Source: an uncultured Gardnerella sp. (GTDB taxonomy: Bacteria > Actinomycetota > Actinomycetes > Actinomycetales > Bifidobacteriaceae). From it: DNA of 64,000 bases. A program made the position numbers and the translations under genes. The DNA is taken from contig CAMUFL010000001.1 of NCBI GenBank assembly GCA_947088155.1, positions 1 through 64,000 on the forward strand, read 5' to 3'. Below are positions 23,602-32,137 of this stretch, piece by piece (position 1 is the stretch's first letter; each line of letters opens with the position of its first letter). The notes beneath the pieces are model-generated. The model was not told the origin of the DNA and did not search any database. It saw nothing but the letters and a program-made list of their open reading frames with translations.

Positions 23602-24057
23602 CTACGCTCGCTCAAGCACGCGTTCAATAGCGTTATTTTGCGAAAGAAGATACACGCAATACTGGTTCATGCTTATGCCTTCGGCTTGAGATTGCTCAGC
23701 CAACTGCCTGTGTAATTCTTTAGGAAGACGTAACTTGAATTGTCCGGAATAGTCATTTAATTCAGTGCGAGACGGCTCTTTTATGTTGATTTTGCTTTCA
23801 AGTGCTGCTTCAATCCAAGCGTGCTTAGCGTCTTGCGCATTTGCTGCTGCTTCTTGTTCGGAGTCTCCTGAACTTATGCATCCGGGCAAATCAGGGTAGT
23901 AGGACACAAATCCACCTTCATCCGGATCTTTCACAATTTCCAGCTTATACGGTAGTGACATGTAGTAGCTGAGTGTTTTATTTGTTAGTGTTTTGGCGTT
24001 GTTTTTATGAGTGATATTTTTGCTAGCTTTATTTGTTTTAGTCATATTTGATTTCAT
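23602..24057 (-). CDS. HicB-family antitoxin-like protein, no HicA partner seen
   Basis: Up to 151 aa. From MSLPYKLEIVKDPDEGGF (codon 33 onward) it is a HicB fold: a partial RNase-H-like domain with YYPDLPGCISSGDSEQEAAANAQDA, then a ribbon-helix-helix DNA-binding segment FKLRLPKELHRQLAEQSQAEGISMNQY. HicB normally neutralises the HicA mRNA interferase and represses the pair. No HicA-sized ORF with its features lies on either side. The start is uncertain: no ribosome site precedes the ATG at 24057, 24045 or 23961, and the first 32 residues (Lys/Asn/Thr-rich) may not be real; typical HicB proteins begin at the MSLPYK position. Confidence 0.75.
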   Translation of the reverse strand: MKSNMTKTNKASKNITHKNNAKTLTNKTLSYYMSLPYKLEIVKDPDEGGFVSYYPDLPGCISSGDSEQEAAANAQDAKHAWIEAALESKINIKEPSRTELNDYSGQFKLRLPKELHRQLAEQSQAEGISMNQYCVYLLSQNNAIERVLERA

Positions 24058-24198
24058 ATTATGCTGATTTTTAAAAGTTTTATAAAAGTATAAGTGGTGT
24101 TATATGTGGTGTCAATGTGTTAATGTATTACAATTTGTAGAATTGCATGAAATACCCCAAAACCACCACTTATGTTGAAGGTGTGGTATAAAAGTCTT

Positions 24199-24936
24199 AT
24201 GTTTTCTAAACGCGCTATTACCATTTTTGCGACTACTGTCGTAACTGCTTTAGCGCTGGGTGCGTTGAGTGCTTGCGAGCCGCAGGGTAAAGCTGTGGGG
24301 AATACTGGTCGCGTTGGAGACATAATTCACGACGGTGTGGATATTGACGATATTCATCTACTTGTAATTGGTTCAAAATTAGCTGCGCTTGATGACGAAG
24401 TTATGAAGCATTGTAAAACGTCAAAATTGAGTGCCTCTTATGTGCCGCTATCCAATGTTGCTAATCCTAACGAAGCTGCTCAGCAAGCTATTCGCGCTGC
24501 AAGCGAGCAGCCTGTTTCATTAATACTTATAGACGCGCTCGACGTAACAGGCGTTGACGACCTGCATAATGCTAATAATCAACCTAATATAAAAGAGAAT
24601 AACAAGCTTAATAACAGCACTCGCAATAAACAAAACGAAAGCAAAGCATGGATTTCTGCGCTGCAATACGCGCGTTATGCTGGAGTGCCAGTTGCGTTAA
24701 TAAATCCTGTAAAAGCGCCAAAAGACGCAACTTTATACGCCGCTACTTTGTATTTTGATGGCGATGGAAGTGAAATCGGCAAAAATATTCATGAATCTGA
24801 TTTATCAAAAAATAGCGAATCTTTAAACAATAAAAGCAAGAAATCAAAATTTGAGCGTTCGTCTTTGCTAAGCATTGTTCGAGCAATAATTGACAATACG
24901 CCACACAGCAGGGAAGTGATTATAAATGACAAGTAA
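24199..24936 (+). CDS. lipoprotein with periplasmic-binding-protein-like features
   Basis: 245 aa. Signal peptide MFSKRAITIFATTVVTALALGALSAC gives a lipobox Cys at residue 26. The mature part recalls a type I periplasmic-binding fold, with IHLLVIGSK, SLILIDALDVTG and YAGVPVALINP resembling the strands that alternate in sugar-binding proteins. It is shorter than a real binding protein and carries two Asn/Lys/Ser-rich inserts. The frame opens at 24172, but ATG 24199 starts the signal peptide. The stop overlaps the P-type ATPase start by 11 nt, so the two are translationally coupled. Function is not clear. Confidence 0.7.
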   Translation: MFSKRAITIFATTVVTALALGALSACEPQGKAVGNTGRVGDIIHDGVDIDDIHLLVIGSKLAALDDEVMKHCKTSKLSASYVPLSNVANPNEAAQQAIRAASEQPVSLILIDALDVTGVDDLHNANNQPNIKENNKLNNSTRNKQNESKAWISALQYARYAGVPVALINPVKAPKDATLYAATLYFDGDGSEIGKNIHESDLSKNSESLNNKSKKSKFERSSLLSIVRAIIDNTPHSREVIINDK

Positions 24937-27550
24937 TAAACAAAATGCAATAGCGTCTACAGAAAACGCTAATAATAAAGCTATTGCGGCGCTTCCTAAA
25001 GTAGAAGTTGATGGATTGAGTGACGAAGAGGTTGCAGAGGCTGTTTCTCGCGGAGACGTGAATATTACTTCTAAGCAGACTTCTCGTTCTTTAATGGATA
25101 TTGTGCGCGCGAACGTGTTTACATTGTTTAACGCGATTATTTTCACAGCAATGGTTGTCGTGCTTGCAACTGGTTCGTGGAAGGATGCTGTTTTTGGTGT
25201 AGTAATTCTGGTAAACACTGGAATTGGCATTGTGACTGAATTAAAAGCAAAGCGCACTTTGGATAGGCTTTCTATATTGATTGCCGCTCGCGCAATGGTG
25301 CGTAGAGGTGGAGAAAATATTGAGATTGCGCACAAAGATATTGTGCTTGGGGACGTTTTGTGGCTCAGAGCCGGCGAGCAGGTTCCAGCAGACGTAGAAG
25401 TGCTGGAATCGTGGGGATTGGAAATGGACGAGTCCATGCTCACAGGCGAATCTGCTACAGTTCGAAAAGCCCAAGGTGACGACGTTTATTCCGGATCTAC
25501 TGCAGTTTCTGGAATGGCTTTAACGCGTGTTACTGCCGTAGGTGAGCACAGTTATGCTGCAAAATTGGCTGCGCAAGCGAAGGTTTATACCAAAACAATT
25601 TCCGACTTAAGTCGTGGAATTAATACGATTTTGAAGTATATGACGATGGTTGTGGTGCCTTTGTGTGTGCTGCTTGTGTGGTCGCAAATGCACAAGGTTG
25701 GCGGATTTGTTGAAGCTTGGCAGACTGGTGCTTGGAGGGGAGCTGTTGTCTCTGCTGTTGCAGGCGTTGTTGGCATGATTCCAGAAGGATTGGTTCTTCT
25801 TACTTCGCTTAATTTTGCGGTGGCTGCTATGCGACTTGCGCGTAAGCAAACGTTAGTTCAGGAGTTGGAATCTGTAGAAACTTTAGCGCGCGTAGACTGC
25901 TTGAACCTAGACAAAACTGGCACTATAACCGATGGTGGTATTGCATTCGTTGGTGTAGAAAATCTAGATAATAGTAGTGTAGAAATATCTTTACAGACCA
26001 GCTTGCAAACTAATCAAGCTTTATTTGACTTATCAAACGAAGAAAATCCTAACGCAACAGGCGTTGCAATTATGCAAGGGCTTGGCGCTCAAGGAGTCGC
26101 AGCTAGCGTGCATGTATCTAACCGTCTTCCATTCTCTTCTGCTAGAAAATGGAGCGCTGTGCAATATGTACAAAGTAGTGGAGAGCGTGCAACTTGGTAT
26201 ATGGGTGCTCCGGAAGTATTGCTAAGCGCGATTAATTATGCAAATACTAATGAACTTTTAGAGAAAGTTAATTCTTATGCTGAGCAAGGCGAGCGCGTGC
26301 TGCTTCTTGCAAAAGTAAGTAGCGAAAGTAGTACTGTAAGTAGGGTCGATAGTAGCAGCTTAAGTAGCGTAACAGAAACAGATAAAACTTTTGGCGATTC
26401 TCCCACTATTTGCGCAAATGCTCAGCCTGTTGCTTTAGTTCGCTGCTCTGAGCGTATTCGTGAAGACGCTCGTAAAACTCTTTCGTGGTTCCGTGAGCAG
26501 GGTGTGCGCTGCCGAGTAATTTCAGGAGATAATCCTAGAACTGTTGCGGCTGTTGCTGCAAAAGTTGGCTTAACAGGAGATCGCAAGCCTGTTGCAATGG
26601 ACGCTAGAAAACTGCCAGAAGATATTAACGAATTGGCTAAAGTGCTTGAAAATGTGGATGTGCTTGGACGTGTGCTTCCTCATCAAAAGAAAGCGATTGT
26701 TCAGGCGCTTCACACTCAAGGTCATGTGGTCGCTATGACTGGTGACGGCGTGAACGATACTTTGGCTCTTAAAGAAGCTGATTTGGGCGTTGCTATGGGC
26801 AATGCTGCTCCTGCTGCAAAAGCTGTAGCCCAAGTGGTTCTTGTCGATTCACGATTCTCGCATTTGCCTGATGTTGTTGCTCGCGGTAGGCAAGTGATGG
26901 CAAATATGGAACGTGTGGCTGGCTTGTTCCTTGTAAAAACTGTTTATTCTGCGCTTATTTCTGCAGGAGTTGTGCTTCTAGCGTTACACTTCCCGTATTT
27001 GCCTCGTCACATTACTTATATTGGTTCTTTAACTATTGGTATTCCAGCATTTTTGCTCGCTCTGGCGCCTAATACTCGTCGATATATTCCAGGATTCTTG
27101 AAGCGAGTTGTTCGTTTTGCTGTTCCTAGCGGATTTGCTATAGCTGCTTCTGTGCTCGCTACTGCTGTTATAGCTCCACGAGTTTTGGGATTAAATCTTG
27201 ACGATGTTGTTGCAAATAATTTGATAGCATCTCGTTTTATTGTTTCGAACGTGCAAGCTTTGGCAACCACTCGCAGTATTTGTTCCGTAATCGTATTTGT
27301 TCTTGGCATACTCGTGCTTGCAAGCGTCGCCAAGCCTTTGTGCTCGTGGAGAGGAATTATGGTTGCGCTATTTGCTGCAGCTGGAGTTGCTGGAGCTTTT
27401 ATACCGTTTACTGCGAAATTCTTCGAAATTCACGTGCCGACTGCAGGAAGTGCGTTTACGGTAATGCTTATAGCTGTTATTTTAGCTGCAATCCTCTGGT
27501 TTGCGTGTGTGAGTTTAGCAAACTTGTTATCTAAACAAAGTAAGAAGTGA
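24926..27550 (+). CDS. P-type cation ATPase, CtpE-like
   Basis: An 874-aa E1-E2 ATPase. Actuator domain with MDESMLTGES (about residue 172), a first membrane pair around 72-110, phosphorylation site DKTGTIT with Asp at residue 329, hinge GDGVND near 610, and six C-terminal helices. No N-terminal heavy-metal domain or CPC motif is seen, so it is not a copper/zinc pump. The N-terminal pattern (RANVFTLFNAIIF, NTGIGIVTELKAKRTLDRL) resembles actinobacterial CtpE, reported to move calcium. A Ser-rich insert lies in the nucleotide-binding domain (about 470-495). ATG 24926 follows GGGAAG. Ion specificity is inferred. Confidence 0.87.
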   Translation: MTSNKQNAIASTENANNKAIAALPKVEVDGLSDEEVAEAVSRGDVNITSKQTSRSLMDIVRANVFTLFNAIIFTAMVVVLATGSWKDAVFGVVILVNTGIGIVTELKAKRTLDRLSILIAARAMVRRGGENIEIAHKDIVLGDVLWLRAGEQVPADVEVLESWGLEMDESMLTGESATVRKAQGDDVYSGSTAVSGMALTRVTAVGEHSYAAKLAAQAKVYTKTISDLSRGINTILKYMTMVVVPLCVLLVWSQMHKVGGFVEAWQTGAWRGAVVSAVAGVVGMIPEGLVLLTSLNFAVAAMRLARKQTLVQELESVETLARVDCLNLDKTGTITDGGIAFVGVENLDNSSVEISLQTSLQTNQALFDLSNEENPNATGVAIMQGLGAQGVAASVHVSNRLPFSSARKWSAVQYVQSSGERATWYMGAPEVLLSAINYANTNELLEKVNSYAEQGERVLLLAKVSSESSTVSRVDSSSLSSVTETDKTFGDSPTICANAQPVALVRCSERIREDARKTLSWFREQGVRCRVISGDNPRTVAAVAAKVGLTGDRKPVAMDARKLPEDINELAKVLENVDVLGRVLPHQKKAIVQALHTQGHVVAMTGDGVNDTLALKEADLGVAMGNAAPAAKAVAQVVLVDSRFSHLPDVVARGRQVMANMERVAGLFLVKTVYSALISAGVVLLALHFPYLPRHITYIGSLTIGIPAFLLALAPNTRRYIPGFLKRVVRFAVPSGFAIAASVLATAVIAPRVLGLNLDDVVANNLIASRFIVSNVQALATTRSICSVIVFVLGILVLASVAKPLCSWRGIMVALFAAAGVAGAFIPFTAKFFEIHVPTAGSAFTVMLIAVILAAILWFACVSLANLLSKQSKK

Positions 27551-27617
27551 ACAATCTAACATATTTCTCATGTAATTAGTGTGTCGACGTGAGCTTAATA
27601 ATGCTTACAATAGATAC

Positions 27618-29168
27618 GTGTTTAGTATTTTAGAGATGTTTTCAGTTGGAGTTGGTCCTAGTTCTTCACATACAGTAGGTCCTATGCGAGCTGCATGCTC
27701 GTTTGTTTCATCGCTTAAAAAAAGTGGTAGTCTTGCAAACGTTGCACATGTAAGTGTGACTCTTTACGGATCGTTGTCTTTGACAGGTCTTGGTCATGGT
27801 ACTGATCGTGCTTGCGTTGCAGGTCTTGAAGGAAATCTTCCAGATAATGTAGACACTGATCATATGCTTACTATTCGTCAGGAATGCAAAAAAACTGGCA
27901 CTTTAACGCTCGCAGGTGAACATACTATTGCTTTTGATTACGATAAGGACGTAATTTTTGAAAAATGGATGCGAATGGTTGTTCATCCTAATGGAATGCG
28001 TTTTGTTGCAACTGATTCTGACGGAAATAAAATCGATGAGCAAGTTTGGTATTCAATTGGCGGCGGATTTATTCGTCAAGGGTGTGCAGATGATGCAATG
28101 GTTGGACTGCATGAGCGTGTTACTGAGCAGGATGAAAATAATGCCAATAAGAATGGTGTAAGCGAGAATAATAGCGAAAGTAATAACGAGAATAATAACG
28201 AAAGTAATAACGGAAATAGTAGCGATAATGCTGCAAACTCCTCAAATCAAACAAAAGATTCCACTGTACCTTATCCTTTTACTTCATGCGACGAGCTTAT
28301 AAATATTTGCCGAGAAAAGCATATGTCAATAAGCGATGTTGTGTGGCAAAACGAGCTTGCATTGCATGAAGGTGATGCCGACTACGTGCGCAACTATTTG
28401 CTGCATGTTTGGAAAGTTATGAGTAAATGTGTAGAAAACGGATGCAACTCAAAGCAACCGATTTTGCCAGGAGGCCTTGATGTGCCTCGTAGAGCTCCTC
28501 ACATGTATGAGCGCTTAGCTGCAAATTCAGACATGCTTCGCAACAATCGTCGTCGTTCGGATGCTGCTTTAGAAAGTTCAGACTCTGCGTGGGTTAATCT
28601 TTTTGCGCTCGCTGTTAGTGAAGAGAATGCTGGTGGTGGGCGTATTGTTACTGCTCCAACGAATGGTTCTGCAGGAATTATTCCTGCAGTATTGCAGTAT
28701 TATTGGCGATTTGTTGATTCTGCTGATGAAGATGGAGTTGTGCGATTCTTGCTTGCTGCAGGTGCTGTTGGTTACTTATTTAAGCGAAATGCTTCAATTT
28801 CTGGAGCTGAAGTTGGTTGTCAAGGAGAGGTTGGTTCTGCCTGTTCAATGGCTGCTGCAGGATTGTGCGAAGTGTTGGGAGGAACCCCGGAACAGGTTGA
28901 AAATGCTGCAGAAATCGGTATAGAACACCATTTAGGATTAACTTGCGATCCTGTAGGCGGTTTGGTACAAATTCCTTGTATTGAGCGCAATGCTATGGCT
29001 GCAAATACTGCAATTAATGCCGTTCGAATGGCAATGCTTGGAGATGGCTCGCACATGGTAAGCCTTGACAAAGCGATTAAGACTATGAAAGAAACTGGTC
29101 ATGACATGATGTCTAAATATCGCGAAACCTCAAAAGGTGGGCTAGCTGTAAACGTTGTTGAGTGCTAA
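27618..29168 (+). CDS. sdaA: L-serine ammonia-lyase, iron-sulfur type
   Basis: 516 aa, converts L-serine to pyruvate and ammonia. The N-terminal motif SVGVGPSSSHTVGPMRA and the C-terminal catalytic domain (TAPTNGSAGIIPAVL, GCQGEVGSACSMAAAGL, CDPVGGLVQIPCIERNA) hold the Cys residues for the 4Fe-4S cluster. Single-chain enzymes are usually about 455 residues. The excess is an Asn/Ser/Glu-rich insert (about residues 170-215, DNA 28126-28262) between the two domains, built from short repeated codons. The frame opens at GTG 27579; GTG 27618 matches the family N-terminus (FSILEMF). Neither has a good ribosome site. It lies 67 nt after the P-type ATPase gene. Confidence 0.9.
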   Translation: MFSILEMFSVGVGPSSSHTVGPMRAACSFVSSLKKSGSLANVAHVSVTLYGSLSLTGLGHGTDRACVAGLEGNLPDNVDTDHMLTIRQECKKTGTLTLAGEHTIAFDYDKDVIFEKWMRMVVHPNGMRFVATDSDGNKIDEQVWYSIGGGFIRQGCADDAMVGLHERVTEQDENNANKNGVSENNSESNNENNNESNNGNSSDNAANSSNQTKDSTVPYPFTSCDELINICREKHMSISDVVWQNELALHEGDADYVRNYLLHVWKVMSKCVENGCNSKQPILPGGLDVPRRAPHMYERLAANSDMLRNNRRRSDAALESSDSAWVNLFALAVSEENAGGGRIVTAPTNGSAGIIPAVLQYYWRFVDSADEDGVVRFLLAAGAVGYLFKRNASISGAEVGCQGEVGSACSMAAAGLCEVLGGTPEQVENAAEIGIEHHLGLTCDPVGGLVQIPCIERNAMAANTAINAVRMAMLGDGSHMVSLDKAIKTMKETGHDMMSKYRETSKGGLAVNVVEC

Positions 29169-29380
29169 TTTGCTAATATTTTTGCATTAATTCGCTGATG
29201 ATGTGAGATTAATTTTTGCTAAGTTATACACAATATGTATATTTCATGTACATACGTAACGTTTCAGTGCTAATCTAGGACAGGTTAATCTAGGAAGTGT
29301 TAGTCTAAACTGCATTTATTCGAATGTGCATTTACTTAAATGTACTATTTAAAATGCGCTGCTTTAGTAATGCAGGATGG

Positions 29381-29409
29381 TTAAAAGCTGTCTGTGTAGA
29401 TGTTATACT
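29381..29409 (+). promoter_or_regulatory. candidate promoter for the FKBP gene
   Basis: TTAAAA (29381-29386), 17-nt spacer, TATACT (29404-29409), about 40 nt before the start. TTATACTGTT occurs twice in a row here. Confidence 0.4.
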
Positions 29410-29448
29410 GTTCAGATTATACTGTTTGGAGTTTGTAAAGGAGGAAAT

Positions 29449-29856
29449 ATGGCACAAGATATGCCAGAAGTGATTGCAGAATTTGGCACTACGCCAACGG
29501 TGACGTTCCCTGAATCTGAACCGCCAGCAGGTCTTAAAGTTGTTGAATTAGTTGAAGGTAATGGTCCTGTAGTTCGTGCCGGTGACACTGTAACTGTGAA
29601 TTATCATGGTGTGGTTTGGGGCAGCGACAAGCCATTTGATTCAAGCTTTGCTCGTCATACTCCAGCTAGTTTTGGTATTGGTGTCGGTCAAGTGATTCAG
29701 GGCTGGGATCGCACTGTTCCAGGTCATAATGTTGGATCTCGTTTGTTGATTTCTATCCCTCCAGAGTATGGTTATGGCTCTCGTGGCATACCGCAAGCCG
29801 GTATTGGTGGCGGAGACACTTTGGTATTTGTTGTTGATATTATTTCAACTCGTTGA
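29449..29856 (+). CDS. FKBP-type peptidyl-prolyl isomerase
   Basis: A 135-aa cytosolic single-domain isomerase that speeds proline cis-trans steps in folding. Family landmarks: DTVTVNYHGVVW, FDSSFARHTPASFGIGVGQVIQGWDRTVPG, and YGYGSRGIP near the C-terminus. The frame extends to 29377, but ATG 29449 has AAAGGAGG just upstream and gives the normal start MAQDMPEV. No signal peptide is seen. It precedes greA on the same strand by 71 nt. Confidence 0.92.
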   Translation: MAQDMPEVIAEFGTTPTVTFPESEPPAGLKVVELVEGNGPVVRAGDTVTVNYHGVVWGSDKPFDSSFARHTPASFGIGVGQVIQGWDRTVPGHNVGSRLLISIPPEYGYGSRGIPQAGIGGGDTLVFVVDIISTR

Positions 29857-29927
29857 TAGAAGAGCGTGAATTTTATTTTCGCGCGAATAGTTTTTATTTT
29901 TAGAGATTGTTGGATAAGGAGGTAGCA

Positions 29928-30407
29928 ATGGCTGAAGAAAAAACTATTTTACTTACGCAGGAAGCGTATGACAAACTAAAAGAAGAGTTAGCGCATCGTG
30001 AAGGTGAGTATCGAGAAGAAATCACTGAGCGTATTGCTGCAGCTCGTGCTGAAGGTGATTTGTCTGAAAATGGTGGTTATCAGGCTGCTCGCGAGGAGCA
30101 AGGAAAGAATGAAGGTCGCATTAATGAGCTTATTGTGAAGCTTCGTAATGCGAAGATTCTTGAAGCTCCGAAGGATGGCACTGTTGGCAATGGTTCTTTG
30201 GTTACTCTTGAGCTAGCAGGTCGAGAAATGACTTATGTTCTTGGTTCTCGCGATATTGCTGTAGCTACAGATTATGACGTTATTAGCCCGGAATCTCCAA
30301 TTGGAGCGGCTATTATGGGTGCTCATACTGGTGATACTGTTAGCTATGCGGCTCCAAATGGACGTGAAATTTCAGTGACAATTAAGGATTCACATCCACT
30401 TGCGTAA
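29928..30407 (+). CDS. greA: transcription elongation factor GreA
   Basis: 159 aa. Rescues backtracked RNA polymerase by stimulating cleavage of the transcript 3' end. N-terminal coiled coil (about residues 8-78) with acidic tip in ARAEGDLSENGGY, then a globular C-terminal domain (about 85-159) with SPIGAAIMGAHTGDTV. ATG 29928 follows AAGGAGG; an upstream in-frame start at 29907 lies before the ribosome site. Normal length for the family. Confidence 0.95.
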   Translation: MAEEKTILLTQEAYDKLKEELAHREGEYREEITERIAAARAEGDLSENGGYQAAREEQGKNEGRINELIVKLRNAKILEAPKDGTVGNGSLVTLELAGREMTYVLGSRDIAVATDYDVISPESPIGAAIMGAHTGDTVSYAAPNGREISVTIKDSHPLA

Positions 30408-30417
30408 GTAAGTATTA

Positions 30418-30462
30418 ATCTCCCCACCTAGTTCGTTTGTGAATAGGTGGGGAGATTTTTTT
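30418..30462 (+). terminator. strong terminator after greA
   Basis: Perfect 12-bp stem (ATCTCCCCACCT with AGGTGGGGAGAT) followed by TTTTTTT. Confidence 0.92.
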
Positions 30463-30635
30463 AGGGTTTGGGTTTTAAGTTTTAGGGTTTTAAGTTTCAA
30501 GTTTTGCGTTTTGCATTTTATAACTTGTTTTTTATGGTTTGCAATTTATGTTCTCTGCTGCTTTAGCTCTATGAGCTAATGACAACTTACAACTTATTGT
30601 GTTAAATTCTATTGTTTGTTCAGTAGTTATATTTG

Positions 30636-31370
30636 TTAGATTTTTCGCAATACTGTAACAACTTTTCCCATAATAGTTGCGTGTGATCCGTCAATAGGAG
30701 AGTACGCCGGATTATGTGGAATAAGCCATACGTGACCATGGTCATTTCTGAAAGTTTTAACAGTTGCTTCGTTATCTAGCAGTGCTGCAACAATGTCTCC
30801 ATTGACAGCCTCATGCTGCTCTCTAACTACTACATAATCGCCATCGCAAATAGCGGCGTCAATCATCGAATCGCCGTGTACTTCAAGCATAAAAAGATTT
30901 CCTGTACCTGTAAGACGTTCTGGCAATCGCATTACATCTTCAATATGCTGTTCTGCTGTTATTGGAGCTCCTGCTGCGATTCTTCCCACTAGAGGAACAT
31001 CTCTAGAATTTATAACAGAATCAGATTCGTATGCGCTAATATTGGCAACTCTTGAAGAATTTTTATTAATTTTGTTATTTGAATTGTTTTCAACAATTGA
31101 ATTATCAAGAATTTCAATAGCGCGACCTTTATTTGCATTAATTCGCAAAATCCCTTTATCTTCAAGTGTTCGCAATTGATGTTTCACAGAAGATGGGCTT
31201 CTAAGTCCAACTGCTTCTCCGATTTCGCGGAAAGAAGGAGGGAATCCATGAATTTTTATATTGTTTTGGATGGCATTGATAATATTGCGTTGGCGGTCAG
31301 TAAGTGACATTGCGTTAATATCGCTAGCATTAATGCCGTTGTTATCATTATTTGTGCCATCGTTATTCAT
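30636..31370 (-). CDS. lexA: LexA SOS repressor
   Basis: A 244-aa repressor of DNA-damage genes. Winged-helix DNA-binding region about residues 25-85 (PSFREIGEAVGLRSPSSVKHQL), Ala133-Gly134 self-cleavage site in RIAAGAP, catalytic Ser168 (GDSM) and Lys205 (ATVKTF). An Asn-rich 20-residue N-terminal extension is probably real because AAAGGAG lies four nucleotides before the ATG at 31370. An Asn/Ser-rich linker (about 92-106) joins the domains. LexA boxes lie between this gene and the divergent LysM gene, so both are likely under LexA control. Confidence 0.95.
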   Translation of the reverse strand: MNNDGTNNDNNGINASDINAMSLTDRQRNIINAIQNNIKIHGFPPSFREIGEAVGLRSPSSVKHQLRTLEDKGILRINANKGRAIEILDNSIVENNSNNKINKNSSRVANISAYESDSVINSRDVPLVGRIAAGAPITAEQHIEDVMRLPERLTGTGNLFMLEVHGDSMIDAAICDGDYVVVREQHEAVNGDIVAALLDNEATVKTFRNDHGHVWLIPHNPAYSPIDGSHATIMGKVVTVLRKI

Positions 31371-31416
31371 GGTGCTCCTTTCGCTTTTACTATTTTAACG
31401 CACTTTCTTAGAAAAA

Positions 31417-31500
31417 TCAAACATCTGTTCGACACGCCGTTGCAACTATCGAACAAATGTGTCATTATTAATACACCTGTTCGATAGAACAAATGTTCAG
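31417..31500. promoter_or_regulatory. cluster of LexA boxes between lexA and the LysM gene
   Basis: Three sites resemble the actinobacterial/Gram-positive box (T)CGAAC-N4-GTTCG(A): 31417-31432 TCAAAC-ATCT-GTTCGA (one mismatch), 31449-31464 TCGAAC-AAAT-GTGTCA (one perfect half), and 31485-31500 TAGAAC-AAAT-GTTCAG (perfect GAAC-N4-GTTC core). The spacing suits control of both divergent promoters. Confidence 0.8.
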
Positions 31501-31527
31501 TCGATTAAGGAAGGAGAAAGGACAGTT

Positions 31528-31905
31528 ATGAGTACGTCATTAATTAGAAGTGGCAGGGAAGCTAGAGTAGGTATACAAGAAAATACTTATTTGATTCGTA
31601 AACGCTGCGTTTCTAATAAGCATGCGCGCAAAACTAGAGTTTTTCGTGTAGCTGTACTTTTGATGACAGCAATAACATTCTGTACATTGTTTATGCCAAA
31701 GACTGCTGTTTCTGCGATACCTGAAAGAGTTGTTACATATACAGTTCGTCCTGGAGATACGTTATGGAATTATGCTGCTACTATTACTCCTAAAAACGGT
31801 GATATATCAGATAATGTAGAGCGTTTAATGGCTTTAAATCATCTTTCTTCTGAAGATTTGGTAATCGGACAGTCTATTAATGTTCCATTAAATGATGCTC
31901 AATAG
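31528..31905 (+). CDS. LysM protein, probable SOS-induced division suppressor
   Basis: 125 aa. A basic N-terminus and one transmembrane segment (about residues 43-65) lead to an extracellular LysM domain (about 72-120: YTVRPGDTLWNYAATITP ... GQSINVP) that binds peptidoglycan. Its layout and place, divergent from lexA and before nrdR, match the actinobacterial LysM gene and recall Bacillus YneA, which delays division during DNA damage. ATG 31528 follows AAGGAG; an upstream in-frame start at 31459 lies within the LexA-box region. Division-suppressor role is inferred from family and context. Confidence 0.85.
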   Translation: MSTSLIRSGREARVGIQENTYLIRKRCVSNKHARKTRVFRVAVLLMTAITFCTLFMPKTAVSAIPERVVTYTVRPGDTLWNYAATITPKNGDISDNVERLMALNHLSSEDLVIGQSINVPLNDAQ

Positions 31906-31941
31906 TTGATTGAGTGCAAATAGTATGAAATTGGGGGGAAT

Positions 31942-32067
31942 ATGAGAAGGGAAAATATTACTATATTTGAAATTGAAACTGATGAGATAAGTTTTACTGA
32001 AAATGATGATGTAATATTCAGTGTGTTTTATGGAGTATTTCGGATTATGGACAATAAAATCGTATAA
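31942..32067 (+). CDS. possible small protein, 41 aa
   Basis: An ATG at 31942 with TTGGGGGGAA five nucleotides upstream opens 41 codons ending at TAA 32065-32067. The peptide begins MRRENITIFEIETDEI and is acidic, without a signal or clear membrane segment. It lies 36 nt after the LysM gene, so it could be the last gene of an SOS operon. No family recognised. The strong ribosome site is the main support; it may be a chance ORF. Confidence 0.4.
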   Translation: MRRENITIFEIETDEISFTENDDVIFSVFYGVFRIMDNKIV

Positions 32068-32137
32068 TATTCGGAAATATTTGAATAAAGTGAATAATAT
32101 TATGTAGTTTTTCGCTATTTTTTAGTATGCTGAATAT

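Noticed and set aside
30463..30635. Terminator for lexA in the gap after greA
   Set aside because: A small hairpin (TTAGCT/AGCTAA) and TTTTAAGTTT repeats are present, but no stem followed by a T-run on the minus strand was found.
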